From Cytophagaceae bacterium (GTDB lineage: Bacteria > Bacteroidota > Bacteroidia > Cytophagales > Spirosomataceae): DNA of 64,000 nt. A program made the translations under genes and the position numbers. The stretch spans positions 39,686 through 103,685 of the forward strand of contig SXXW01000003.1 in assembly GCA_005791165.1 (NCBI GenBank), in the 5' to 3' direction. Each line of letters opens with the position of its first letter. Positions within the stretch are counted from its first letter, which is position 1. Positions 54,988-63,004 of this stretch are shown here, in pieces. The notes beneath the pieces were generated by a model, which was not told the DNA's origin, searched no databases, and saw nothing but the letters and a program-made list of their open reading frames with translations.

Positions 54988-56922
54988 TTAAGCGGGTAAA
55001 TCTTTTTCTAATCCAGCTGATAAGATGGGAAATCTTAACCAAGATTTAGGGTCTAAACTATAATCGTCTACATGAAAGCCAGGTGCATAGCGCTCCCGTT
55101 TCCATTGATTTCTTGCCCAAAGCCTATAAAAACGATGTGTAAATTCAATTAATTTATCTTTCGGAAACTTGGATTGATACATTTCTACAAGAAGTTTCTG
55201 ACATTCCTCAGGAGATTTTCGATCGTAAAAAGCCAAACGCTCCAAATCATTTAAAATAGGATATGGCATCAAATCATCCTCATCCACCTGATGGCTTCCT
55301 AATGGCCTAAGCTCAGCACTCGGCTCAAGCGAGTTAACCCGATGTAAACCTGCCATTTTATCACACTCATCAGTGCCGTGGTTTTCTGCCCAGGTCAACC
55401 ATTTTCTCAAAAACGTTTTATCAATTCCGGCAATGGGAGAAATAGATCCCGAAGTATCTCCATCCATCGTCGCATATCCAACACTTGCCTCAGATCGATT
55501 TGAAGTAGCTAAAAGTAAAGCATTATTAATATTGGCAAACATCCAGGCGCTTGGACTTCTAACGCGAGCTTGTACATTTTGCAAGGTAATATCATCTGAT
55601 TCCCAAGATAAGGTACGATCAATGGCGTCCTCTATTAAGGTTCGATAGCCCTTTACCAGCACATCGATATCAATTTCAAAATGAGTCGAACCAATAAACT
55701 CAGCTAACTCTTTCGCGGATTGACGCGTATCACTAGAAGAATTCACCGTACCTTGGTAGATCGTGGTCAATAATTTCGATAGTAAACCACGCATATCTAA
55801 AACCGAATTCATCCATGGGATGTAAGCTAACTTTTGCTTGAGTCCTTTAAATCCTAATTCTTTTTCTGCCAAATGCATTGCCATATAACAAAGCGAACTA
55901 ATGGCCGAGGAATCTGCACCGCCTGATAAGGAAACTACATATCCGAAGGATTTAGACTTTCGCAGGTAATCAAACAGACCTAGTGATATGGCCCGAGCAA
56001 ATTCCTCTTCCTTAATGCATGTTGAATCTTCCCATGGGTTTATTGAATTTTCTGAGTTTAGTTGATCTGTTTCGGATACCTCTGTCTTAGACTCAATAAT
56101 ATCGTCTGCATGGTTTAAAAAAGCCTGTAGGTCAACCGCAGCATAAATTAAGTTTGAGTCGGCAAATGAAAATCGATTGGACTCAGCTATAATTTGGCCA
56201 TTCCGAGCAATGTAAGCATCTCCATCGAAAATCACTCGGCCAGATTCATTGCCTAATAAATTGGCAAACAAATAAACGCCATTAATTATTTCCGCTCCCT
56301 CAAGAGCTAATTTTTTTCGAATTTGTGATTTACCAAAAGCAAAATGCGAGGCGGTCGGATTACAAATCAAGGAAACACCTCGTTGACCCAATGAAATAGC
56401 TGGGCGATTTTCTCCCTCCCATGCATCTTGGCATATTTCCACACCCAGTAAAATCCCATGGCCGATGTCGACACGATAATCACCGATTGGAATTTCAAGG
56501 CCATTTTTAACGATATTGTTTCTTTGACCAGCCGGCCATGGAGAAAACCATCGAGCCTCATAATGAACACCATCGTTGGCCAAATGTTGCTTAGGAATTA
56601 ATGCAATTAATTTTTTGTTGGAAATACAGGCAGAGACATTATAAAGTTTTCCAGAAAAACGCATCGGAAGGCCCACAAAAACCGTAATATCAGAAGTATG
56701 GGGAATTAAATTTTCCAAAGATGACCATGCTTTTTCCTCAGTAAAAGATGAATAAAACTGATCCTCACATCCGTATCCAGTTAAACATAGCTCAGGTAAA
56801 CATAAGATTGAAATATGAAATTTTTGAGCTTCCTGTATTACGTATAAAATACGCTCATAGTTACCCTCCCAATCTAATGGGATTTGATTAACAACCCCAG
56901 AACCAACGATTATTCTTGGCAT
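54988..56922 (-). CDS. nadE: Glutamine-dependent NAD+ synthetase
   Basis: NadE makes NAD+ from nicotinic acid adenine dinucleotide, ATP and glutamine. The N-terminal nitrilase-type glutaminase (about 1-290) has the glutamate in CLPELCLTGYG, a lysine in IPKQHLANDGV and the cysteine in GVEICQDAWEG. The synthetase domain (about 310-640) has the PP-loop VVSLSGGADSSAISSL, a helical insertion, and GYATMDGDTSGSISPIAGI. At 644 residues it is the full two-domain form. It starts right after the stop of the small protein gene (no gap) and coaX follows after 2 bases, so two cofactor genes (NAD and CoA) share a transcript. Confidence 0.96.
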   Translation of the reverse strand: MPRIIVGSGVVNQIPLDWEGNYERILYVIQEAQKFHISILCLPELCLTGYGCEDQFYSSFTEEKAWSSLENLIPHTSDITVFVGLPMRFSGKLYNVSACISNKKLIALIPKQHLANDGVHYEARWFSPWPAGQRNNIVKNGLEIPIGDYRVDIGHGILLGVEICQDAWEGENRPAISLGQRGVSLICNPTASHFAFGKSQIRKKLALEGAEIINGVYLFANLLGNESGRVIFDGDAYIARNGQIIAESNRFSFADSNLIYAAVDLQAFLNHADDIIESKTEVSETDQLNSENSINPWEDSTCIKEEEFARAISLGLFDYLRKSKSFGYVVSLSGGADSSAISSLCYMAMHLAEKELGFKGLKQKLAYIPWMNSVLDMRGLLSKLLTTIYQGTVNSSSDTRQSAKELAEFIGSTHFEIDIDVLVKGYRTLIEDAIDRTLSWESDDITLQNVQARVRSPSAWMFANINNALLLATSNRSEASVGYATMDGDTSGSISPIAGIDKTFLRKWLTWAENHGTDECDKMAGLHRVNSLEPSAELRPLGSHQVDEDDLMPYPILNDLERLAFYDRKSPEECQKLLVEMYQSKFPKDKLIEFTHRFYRLWARNQWKRERYAPGFHVDDYSLDPKSWLRFPILSAGLEKDLPA

Positions 56923-57222
56923 TTATTTTCGAGGTTTTTGGGTAGTAATTTTAGGATTGCGACTAAGGAAACGGTACCAAACTTTTTTCTTTTGTAAACC
57001 TTGCGCACCCATTAAAGCATAATTAGGTGTTCTTACGTGCTTGTAACGTGGGGTCCACATCCAAGAAAATGCTTCCCTAGGTCTAAAATAAGATTCTCCA
57101 TGCCTATGCTCAACACGTACTCGGCAAGTTTCCCTCGGGCATCTCGCGGACCAGCAGCTACTCATTCCAGCCCATAAAAGTAGGTAAGAGACAAGAATTG
57201 AAAAGAAACGAAATCCGTGCAT
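56923..57222 (-). CDS. Small exported Cys/Arg/Trp-rich protein of unknown function
   Basis: This 99-residue protein has an N-terminal hydrophobic segment (FSILVSYLLLWAGMSSC) that resembles a lipoprotein signal (AGMSSC). Next is a conspicuous motif with two more cysteines (WSARCPRETCRVRVEHRHGE), then SYFRPREAFSWMWTPRYKHV, and a basic C-terminus (about 75-99). Cysteines, arginines, histidines and tryptophans are strongly enriched in residues 22-60. I recall similar small proteins in Cytophagales but no function. It is the first gene of the nadE-coaX-aguA-lipoprotein operon and ends exactly at the nadE start. Metal binding by the Cys/His cluster is a guess. Confidence 0.7.
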   Translation of the reverse strand: MHGFRFFSILVSYLLLWAGMSSCWSARCPRETCRVRVEHRHGESYFRPREAFSWMWTPRYKHVRTPNYALMGAQGLQKKKVWYRFLSRNPKITTQKPRK

Positions 57223-57329
57223 GTTGGGAAATAATCAATTTAAAAAAAATGATTCTAAACGTTAGAACGATTTCTAATTAGTTAAATTACAAATCAACCC
57301 TTAATTTTACTACGAATTTAAAAGTTAAA

Positions 57330-57977
57330 ATGGAATTCAATACCAAAGATATAAAATCAGTTGCAAAAAGAGATGTTTTTGAATATCCCGTCATGGAATC
57401 TTTTTACACGATTCAAGGGGAAGGTAAATATCAAGGACATGCCGCTTATTTTATTCGGTTGGGAGGATGCGATGTAGGTTGCCATTGGTGTGATGTTAAA
57501 GAATCTTGGCCTGTAGATACTCACCCTAAAAAAACAGTTGGGAGTTTAGTCAAAGAAGCGTTAAAATTCCCCGGAAGAATAGTTGTCATTACGGGTGGAG
57601 AACCTTTAATGCATGATTTAGGGCCCTTAACTGAAGCGTTCAAGGAAGCAGGATTTAATACTCATATTGAAACATCTGGGGTATGTGAGGTCGTAACAGG
57701 AACTTGGGACTGGATTTGCTTCTCACCCAAAAAATTCAAAGAGGCCAATGCCATGATATTTCAGCAAGTTGACGAGTTAAAAATTGTCATTTTTCACAAA
57801 TCAGATATTGCGTGGGCTCAAGAGTATGAGCCAAAAATGCCTAGCAATACCGTTTTATATTTGCAACCTGAATGGTCAAAGCAGGCAGAAATGAATTCAA
57901 TAATTGTTGAATTCGTTAAATTAAATCCACATTGGAAAATTTCGATACAAACGCATAAGTTTCTTCAAATTCCATAA
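57330..57977 (+). CDS. queE: 7-carboxy-7-deazaguanine synthase
   Basis: QueE is a radical-SAM enzyme that contracts 6-carboxytetrahydropterin to 7-carboxy-7-deazaguanine, the first deazapurine of queuosine synthesis. The [4Fe-4S] motif is in GGCDVGCHWCDVKESWP (CxxxCxxC) after the substrate-binding FYTIQGEGKYQGHAAYFIRL. VVITGGEPLMHD carries the SAM-binding GGE, and THIETSGVCEV lies further on. The length, 215 residues, is normal. Together with queG in this window it shows that the organism makes queuosine de novo. The OmpA-family gene begins one base after the stop, probably as part of the same transcript. Confidence 0.95.
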   Translation: MEFNTKDIKSVAKRDVFEYPVMESFYTIQGEGKYQGHAAYFIRLGGCDVGCHWCDVKESWPVDTHPKKTVGSLVKEALKFPGRIVVITGGEPLMHDLGPLTEAFKEAGFNTHIETSGVCEVVTGTWDWICFSPKKFKEANAMIFQQVDELKIVIFHKSDIAWAQEYEPKMPSNTVLYLQPEWSKQAEMNSIIVEFVKLNPHWKISIQTHKFLQIP

Positions 57978-57978
57978 A

Positions 57979-59220
57979 ATGATTGGACTCTGGATCATCC
58001 CATTGTTTTCGTTTTTATCCGAAAGGGATAGTATTCCAATCGTCCCAGTTCCCATAAAAGAGCTGAATGTCTATCGAACTCAATACTTTCCTACATATTC
58101 AGCAAGCCGAAAAGAACTATTTTTAACCGTTAGGAAAGCCCTTAATTCGGATGAAGAAATCTTTGTGTCAAAATGGAATGGCCAGAAATTTGAAGCCCCT
58201 TGGCCTATAGAAGAATTAAATCAAGAAAATAACGAAGGTACGCCCACGCTCTCTAAAGACGGCAAAACCATGATTTTTTCAGGCTGTGATTACCCTAACT
58301 CATTTGGAGGTTGCGATTTATATATGTGCCAATGGGTAGATGGATCTTGGACTAGGCCAAAAAATTTAGGGTATAAAATAAATTCGCATGATTGGGAAGG
58401 TCAGCCCCAATTAAGTCCCGATGGTAAAATGTTATTCTTTTCATCAGATAGGCCTGGCGGACAGGGGAAAAGAGATATTTGGCTGTCCCGAATGGAAGAA
58501 GATGGCAAATGGGGCCAACCCAAAAACCTGGGAGAAGTGATCAACACCACAGAAGATGAACAGGGGCCTTATTTCATACAATCTAAAGATATTTTGGTTT
58601 TTGCAAGTAACCAGAACGGGGGATTAGGAGGTTTAGATTTTCATCAAAGTTTACTTTATGAAGGCATTTGGTCTAAATCTGTGCCCATTTATGAGATCAA
58701 TAGCCCGTCCAACGAAGCAGGATTTTCTGAAGCTATTCTCGAAAATCAGTATTTTATTTCCAAAAAAGTTGGTGATCCCAACCAAGATCTTCAGATCCAT
58801 AGCGTAATTATCCCAGATTATTGTTGGATTAAAAAACCAATAACGCCCAAACCGGAGATCGTTGTATTAAAGCCAGCTCAATTTTCCGAGTTAAGTTTTG
58901 AAGATATTCAATTTAAAATAAACCAATCCGACTTGCCGATTAAGGTACCGCTGAGTTTAAAGAATTTAGTCGAGTTCCTTACGAATAATATCCATCAACA
59001 CATTGAAATACATGGTCATACAGATGAAGTAGGGAATTCGATAGCCAATGTAAAACTCTCTGAAAGAAGGGCCTTATCTGTCAAAATATTTCTTGTGAGT
59101 CATGGCATTGAACCTTCACGCATTGTAACAAAGGGATTTGGTAACACAAAGCCCAAAATTAAAAATGCTAGCATAGAACAACGAAAGGCCAATAGAAGAA
59201 TTGAAATTATTTTGCCTTAG
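57979..59220 (+). CDS. OmpA-family protein with PD40 beta-propeller repeats
   Basis: This is a 413-residue cell-envelope protein. A short hydrophobic N-terminus (MIGLWIIPLFSFLS) is followed by PD40/WD40-like repeats (about 30-260): GTPTLSKDGKTMIFSG, GQPQLSPDGKMLFFSSDRPG and a third unit around ILVFASNQNGGLGGLDF. The C-terminus (about 300-413) is a complete OmpA domain with peptidoglycan-binding residues in IEIHGHTDEVGN, LSERRALSVKIFL and EQRKANRRIEIIL. Proteins of this layout include PorE of the type IX secretion system and many TonB-system neighbours, so a role in anchoring an envelope complex to peptidoglycan is plausible. The stop overlaps convergent rlpA by 14 bases. Confidence 0.85.
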   Translation: MIGLWIIPLFSFLSERDSIPIVPVPIKELNVYRTQYFPTYSASRKELFLTVRKALNSDEEIFVSKWNGQKFEAPWPIEELNQENNEGTPTLSKDGKTMIFSGCDYPNSFGGCDLYMCQWVDGSWTRPKNLGYKINSHDWEGQPQLSPDGKMLFFSSDRPGGQGKRDIWLSRMEEDGKWGQPKNLGEVINTTEDEQGPYFIQSKDILVFASNQNGGLGGLDFHQSLLYEGIWSKSVPIYEINSPSNEAGFSEAILENQYFISKKVGDPNQDLQIHSVIIPDYCWIKKPITPKPEIVVLKPAQFSELSFEDIQFKINQSDLPIKVPLSLKNLVEFLTNNIHQHIEIHGHTDEVGNSIANVKLSERRALSVKIFLVSHGIEPSRIVTKGFGNTKPKIKNASIEQRKANRRIEIILP

Positions 59221-59710
59221 ATTTTTTTCTAGCTCGCTTTTTTTTCTTTTTAAAAACTTTTTTAGCGATAAAAGGGTGTAAGCTGGAATTGGTCGAGTCT
59301 CTATTTACCCAAGCATTACGCAAAGAATCTGTGATTTCTTTTTCAGGAATCAATCGAATAGACACATTAGAAACTCCAAATGATACCAATCCTATCTCCT
59401 TGGCAGCAGCCATTGAAATGTCAATAATTGCCCCTCTTCGGTACGGACCGCGGTCATTGATGCGAACAATCGTTGATTTATTTGTTTTGGGAAAACTAAC
59501 TTCCACCCAGGACCCTAGTGGAAAATACCGATGCGCTGCTGTAAATAGATAGGGATTGTATTTTTCCCCACTAGTCGTTTTCACACCCCAAAAGCGACTA
59601 TTGTAATACGTTGCATTTCCAGTTTGTCTTTTAACAAAGCCAGAAACTTCAAAGATTTGTAATTGAATGACAAATAAAAGAATGGAAATTTTCAATATGG
59701 GTGAAATCAT
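59207..59710 (-). CDS. rlpA: RlpA-family septal ring lytic transglycosylase-like protein
   Basis: This exported double-psi beta-barrel protein of the RlpA family cleaves or binds denuded glycan strands during cell separation. The signal peptide runs from MISPILKISILLF to about residue 25. The DPBB domain includes QTGNATYYNSRFWGVKTTSG, YLFTAAHRYFPLGSWVEV and the catalytic-region VRINDRGPYRRGAIIDIS. The C-terminus is a lysine-rich tail (KKVFKKKKKRARKKSKAK), longer and more basic than in most relatives. No SPOR domain is present. I start at ATG 59710 (167 residues), since TTG 59716 adds only two residues. A hairpin between this gene and gltA probably ends the gltA transcript. Confidence 0.88.
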   Translation of the reverse strand: MISPILKISILLFVIQLQIFEVSGFVKRQTGNATYYNSRFWGVKTTSGEKYNPYLFTAAHRYFPLGSWVEVSFPKTNKSTIVRINDRGPYRRGAIIDISMAAAKEIGLVSFGVSNVSIRLIPEKEITDSLRNAWVNRDSTNSSLHPFIAKKVFKKKKKRARKKSKAK

Positions 59711-59741
59711 ACACAAATTAATTCAGTCGTGGATAAAACAA

Positions 59742-59767
59742 AAAAGCCCTTTTGGCAAAGAGCTTTT
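59742..59767 (-). terminator. Rho-independent terminator after gltA
   Basis: On the minus strand, AAAAGC pairs with GCTTTT and CTTT with AAAG, separated by one mismatch and a 4-base loop (GCCA), and a run of T with one G follows. It lies 21 bases after the gltA stop. Confidence 0.7.
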
Positions 59768-59788
59768 CCACTATAAATTTTACTTATA

Positions 59789-61060
59789 TTATCGGTTGGC
59801 AATGTCGACAAATGGGCGCGAAGTATATCCGGTGTAAATTTGTCTTGGTCGGCCTATAGGCTCTTTATTCGTCTTTAATTCTTTCCACTGAGCTAGCCAA
59901 CCAGGTAGACGGCCGATAGCGAACATCACTGTAAACATGTTGGTCGGTATCCCTAAAGCCCTATAAATAATACCAGAATAGAAATCAACGTTAGGGTATA
60001 ATTTTCTGGCTACAAAATAATCATCATGTAAAGCAGCTTCCTCTAAATGCTGCGCGATAGACAAGACCGGATCATTCACTCCCAATGCTTTTAAAACATC
60101 ATCAGCAGCTTTCTTAATGATTTTAGCTCTTGGGTCAAAGTTTTTATACACACGATGTCCAAAACCCATCAATCTAAAACCAGAAGCCTTGTCCTTAGCC
60201 ATGGCTATGTACTTATCTGTATCTCCTCCATCGGCCTTAATTGCCTCTAGCATCTCGATAACTTCTTGGTTTGCACCCCCATGTAAAGGACCAGAAAGTG
60301 CTTGAATTCCAGCAGATACAGATGCAAAAACATTGGCTTGCGAAGACCCAACCAAACGAACCGTCGACGTAGAGCAATTTTGCTCATGATCTGCGTGAAG
60401 AATTAAAAGTTTATTTAAGGCTTTTGAAACAACAGGGTCGACCGTATAAGCTTCGCCAGGTTTCGCAAACATCAATTGTAAAAATGTAGAACAATAATCC
60501 AATGAAGTATCAGGTTGATTTGCATCTTGACCTAATCCTTTTTTATAATTCCAGATAGCCATCATAGGCAATGTAGCCATCAATCGCATCATATTTTTCT
60601 CATCATCTCCCGCTTCTTCTGTAGAATGGAAAGCAGACAAAAGACCTACTAAACCAGCTATTTCGGCCATGGGATGAACTGAATTTGGAATAGCATCAGC
60701 GATCTTTTTCAAAACCTCATTTGAAACAGTGTATTTTTTAATTTCACTTTCAAATGAGTACAATTGAGTTTGAGTCGGCAATTCACCATGGATCAACAAA
60801 TATGCCACTTCTAAAAAAGTAGATTTATCGGCCAATTCTTCAATACTATATCCCCTATACCTTAAAATTCCCTCTTCACCATCTAAATAGGTAATCGCAC
60901 TTTTCGTTGCCCCTGTGTTTTTATAACCTGGGTCGTATGTAACATAACCTGATAAATCACGAAGCTTAGCAACGTCAATCGCTTTTTCATTTTCAGAACC
61001 TACAAATGTTGGCAATTCAAAGGATTGACCGTCTAAATTAATAACTGAATTTTGAGACAT
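59789..61060 (-). CDS. gltA: Citrate synthase
   Basis: GltA condenses acetyl-CoA with oxaloacetate to open the TCA cycle. The 423-residue protein is of the type II hexameric length. Active-site histidine and binding residues are in GPLHGGANQEVIEML, GFGHRVYKNFDPRAKII (second catalytic histidine) and VDFYSGIIYRALGIPTNMFT (with the catalytic aspartate). The N-terminal small beta domain (about 1-60) that carries the NADH site in the E. coli enzyme is present, so allosteric control is possible. A hairpin terminator follows. The 167 bases to divergent pepT are AT-rich and contain two TAnnTTTG matches on the pepT strand. Confidence 0.97.
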   Translation of the reverse strand: MSQNSVINLDGQSFELPTFVGSENEKAIDVAKLRDLSGYVTYDPGYKNTGATKSAITYLDGEEGILRYRGYSIEELADKSTFLEVAYLLIHGELPTQTQLYSFESEIKKYTVSNEVLKKIADAIPNSVHPMAEIAGLVGLLSAFHSTEEAGDDEKNMMRLMATLPMMAIWNYKKGLGQDANQPDTSLDYCSTFLQLMFAKPGEAYTVDPVVSKALNKLLILHADHEQNCSTSTVRLVGSSQANVFASVSAGIQALSGPLHGGANQEVIEMLEAIKADGGDTDKYIAMAKDKASGFRLMGFGHRVYKNFDPRAKIIKKAADDVLKALGVNDPVLSIAQHLEEAALHDDYFVARKLYPNVDFYSGIIYRALGIPTNMFTVMFAIGRLPGWLAQWKELKTNKEPIGRPRQIYTGYTSRPFVDIANR

Positions 61061-61133
61061 GATAAAAAGACGAATAGTTTATAGTTTCAGAAAATGGTTT
61101 GGCTAATAAAATTTAGACTGCTAAGATAATACG

Positions 61134-61159
61134 TAATTTTGAAAGGTTAAGTACCTTTG
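61134..61159 (+). promoter_or_regulatory. Two candidate -7 elements upstream of pepT
   Basis: TAATTTTG (61134-61141) and TACCTTTG (61152-61159) both match TAnnTTTG and lie 69-94 bases before the pepT start. Neither has a good -33 TTTG at normal spacing, so only motif identity supports them. Confidence 0.35.
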
Positions 61160-61227
61160 GTAATCCTTTAAAAATTAATTTAATTAACACAATTTTTTCT
61201 AAAGATATTTCAAAAATATTTGATTCT

Positions 61228-62499
61228 ATGACGGATTTACAACAACTAATTTCCAAATATTCATTTAGTTCAAAGAATCGATTTCTGACATATGTGAAAA
61301 TTGACACACAATCTGACCCAAAATCAACCTCCTTTCCTAGTACTGAAAAACAAAAAGATTTGGCAGTGCTTTTAGTCAAAGAGCTTCATGATGTAGGAAT
61401 TTCCAATGCACATACCGATGAATATGGATATGTCTATGCACACCTTGAATCGAATTTATCAAAAGATATCCCGGCGATCTGTTTTTGTGCCCATATGGAT
61501 ACTTCCCCCGATTGCTCTGGTTTTGGGGTAAAACCTATCATACATCCAAATTACAAAGGGGAAGACATTATGTTACCCGATGACCCTACTGTGATCATCC
61601 GACTCAATGAACATCCCGACTTACAAGAACAAATAGGAAATGACATCATTACGGCAAGCGGAACAACTTTATTAGGAGCGGATAATAAGGCAGGAGTTGC
61701 AGAAATTATGGATGCTGTGGCTTTTTGGCAGGCAAATCCCAGTGCCCAACATGGTCCAATATCCATCGTATTTACTCCCGATGAAGAGGTAGGCCGAGGA
61801 ACGGACCACATCGATATTCAAAAAATAAATGCCGTATATGGGTATACGTTGGACGGTGAGAGGCGTGGACACCTAGAAAATGAAACATTTTCTGCGGATG
61901 GATTTACCATTAAAATCAAAGGCATTTCTCAACATCCAGGGTTTGCCAAGGGCAGAATGGAAAGCGCTATAAAAATAGCCGCTGAAATTATCTCAAATCT
62001 ACCAAAAGAATACCTCAGCCCAGAAACCACGGAAAAAATGGAAGGATTTATTCATCCGGTAGATATCCAAGGTCACGTCGAAGAAGCTCAAATAGACTTT
62101 ATTTTAAGGGATTTTGATACCTTAAAATTAATTGATTATGGAAATTTACTCAAAGAAATCACCTTTGATGTTTTAAAAAATTATCCAAATAGCCAAGCCG
62201 ATTTTATTCAGAATGAACAATACCGCAATATGAATGAAATCTTAAAAGACCATCCATTGTGCATTTCATTGGCGATGGAAGCTATGGAATTAGCTGGATT
62301 AACACCAGAAACAACGAGCATTCGAGGCGGGACCGATGGTTCAAGATTGACGTTTATGGGATTGCCATGTCCCAACATCTTTGCTGGTGAACATGCATTT
62401 CATAGCAAAGAAGAATGGGTTTCCGTCCAGGATATGCAAAAAGCAACTGAAACCATTCTGTATTTAGCAGAACTGTATACGGTAAGAGGTATTAGGTAA
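61228..62499 (+). CDS. pepT: Peptidase T (tripeptidase)
   Basis: PepT is a cytosolic zinc aminopeptidase of family M20 that releases the N-terminal residue of tripeptides. Metal and catalytic motifs are FCAHMDTSPDCSG (His, Asp), TLLGADNKAGVAEIMDAV (bridging Asp), FTPDEEVGRGTDH (catalytic Glu-Glu), IRGGTDGSRLTFMGLPCPNI and GEHAFHSKEEWVSV (last histidine). At 423 residues it is slightly longer than the roughly 410 usual for the family. The last five codons and the TAA stop (VRGIR, stop) are written in the heptamer repeat that begins at 62480, so the C-terminal tail is repeat-derived. Confidence 0.95.
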   Translation: MTDLQQLISKYSFSSKNRFLTYVKIDTQSDPKSTSFPSTEKQKDLAVLLVKELHDVGISNAHTDEYGYVYAHLESNLSKDIPAICFCAHMDTSPDCSGFGVKPIIHPNYKGEDIMLPDDPTVIIRLNEHPDLQEQIGNDIITASGTTLLGADNKAGVAEIMDAVAFWQANPSAQHGPISIVFTPDEEVGRGTDHIDIQKINAVYGYTLDGERRGHLENETFSADGFTIKIKGISQHPGFAKGRMESAIKIAAEIISNLPKEYLSPETTEKMEGFIHPVDIQGHVEEAQIDFILRDFDTLKLIDYGNLLKEITFDVLKNYPNSQADFIQNEQYRNMNEILKDHPLCISLAMEAMELAGLTPETTSIRGGTDGSRLTFMGLPCPNIFAGEHAFHSKEEWVSVQDMQKATETILYLAELYTVRGIR

Positions 62500-62558
62500 G
62501 AGGTATGAGGTAGTATTAAAATTTATAAAGATTAAGTAGAAGTAAAATACCTATTACC
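62480..62558. repeat. Heptamer repeat, copy B, cut by the IS3 element
   Basis: Five heptamers of the AGGTAWK family lie at 62480-62514, including the shared 20-mer at 62481-62500. An AT-rich spacer of about 30 bases follows, and the opposed arm begins at 62546 (AATACCT, ATTACC) but is broken off after two units by the IS left end at 62559. The first units code for the end of pepT. Confidence 0.85.
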
Positions 62559-62586
62559 TGTCAGTGCCTGAAATAGATTGACCGTT
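62559..62586. repeat. Left terminal inverted repeat of the IS3 element
   Basis: The 28 bases from TGTCAGTGCCTGA to TTGACCGTT match the reverse complement of 63973-64000 at 20 of 28 positions, including TGCCTGA and TTGACCGTT in full. Confidence 0.85.
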
Positions 62587-62620
62587 TTTTAAAGATAATA
62601 ACAATTTAAAAAACGAAAAA

Positions 62621-63004
62621 ATGGCAAAAATTACAAAATCCTTTAGCTTGAGTGTCCCACAGCGTCAACGTCGAATTTTTAGTGAATCATTTAAACGAGA
62701 AAAAGTTCGCGAAATCGTTGAAAAACGGTCTACAATTTCTGATGTTTGTAGGGTTAATGAAGTATCGTATACTTCTGTACATCGGTGGCTAGGCACTTAT
62801 TCTGGCGCTAAAAAACTAACACGGACGATTGTGGAATCAAAAAGCGACACAACTAAAATTTTAGCATTACAAAAGAAAATTGCTGAATTAGAGCGTTTAG
62901 TGGGTCAAAAACAAGTTCAATTGGACTTTCAAGAAAAGATGATTGAAATTGCTGAAGAAACCTATCAGGTGGATATTAAAAAAAAATTCGGGACAAAACA
63001 TTGA
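62621..63004 (+). CDS. IS3-family transposase OrfA (helix-turn-helix)
   Basis: This is the 127-residue DNA-binding protein of the element. The helix-turn-helix lies at about 25-65 (FKREKVREIVEKRSTISDV, then CRVNEVSYTSVHRWLGTY), and a leucine-zipper-like coiled coil follows at about 83-110 (ILALQKKIAELERLVGQKQV), as is usual for OrfA proteins. It ends in DIKKKFGTKH, coded across a run of nine A. The next frame is at -1 relative to this one, so part of the ribosomes may slip into OrfB to make the fused transposase. Confidence 0.92.
   Translation: MAKITKSFSLSVPQRQRRIFSESFKREKVREIVEKRSTISDVCRVNEVSYTSVHRWLGTYSGAKKLTRTIVESKSDTTKILALQKKIAELERLVGQKQVQLDFQEKMIEIAEETYQVDIKKKFGTKH
62978..62986 (+). other. 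Candidate -1 programmed frameshift site in the IS3 element
   Basis: Nine consecutive A lie in the OrfA frame as AAA AAA AAA. The -1 frame is open from just after its TAA (62977-62979) into OrfB, so a slip within the run would fuse the two frames (about residue 120 of OrfA to the OrfB region), as is known for IS3-family elements. Confidence 0.6.

Noticed and set aside
57181..57190. A third heptamer-like match (TAGGTAAGAG)
   Set aside because: Only ten bases, single copy, inside the signal-peptide codons of the 99-residue protein; chance similarity.
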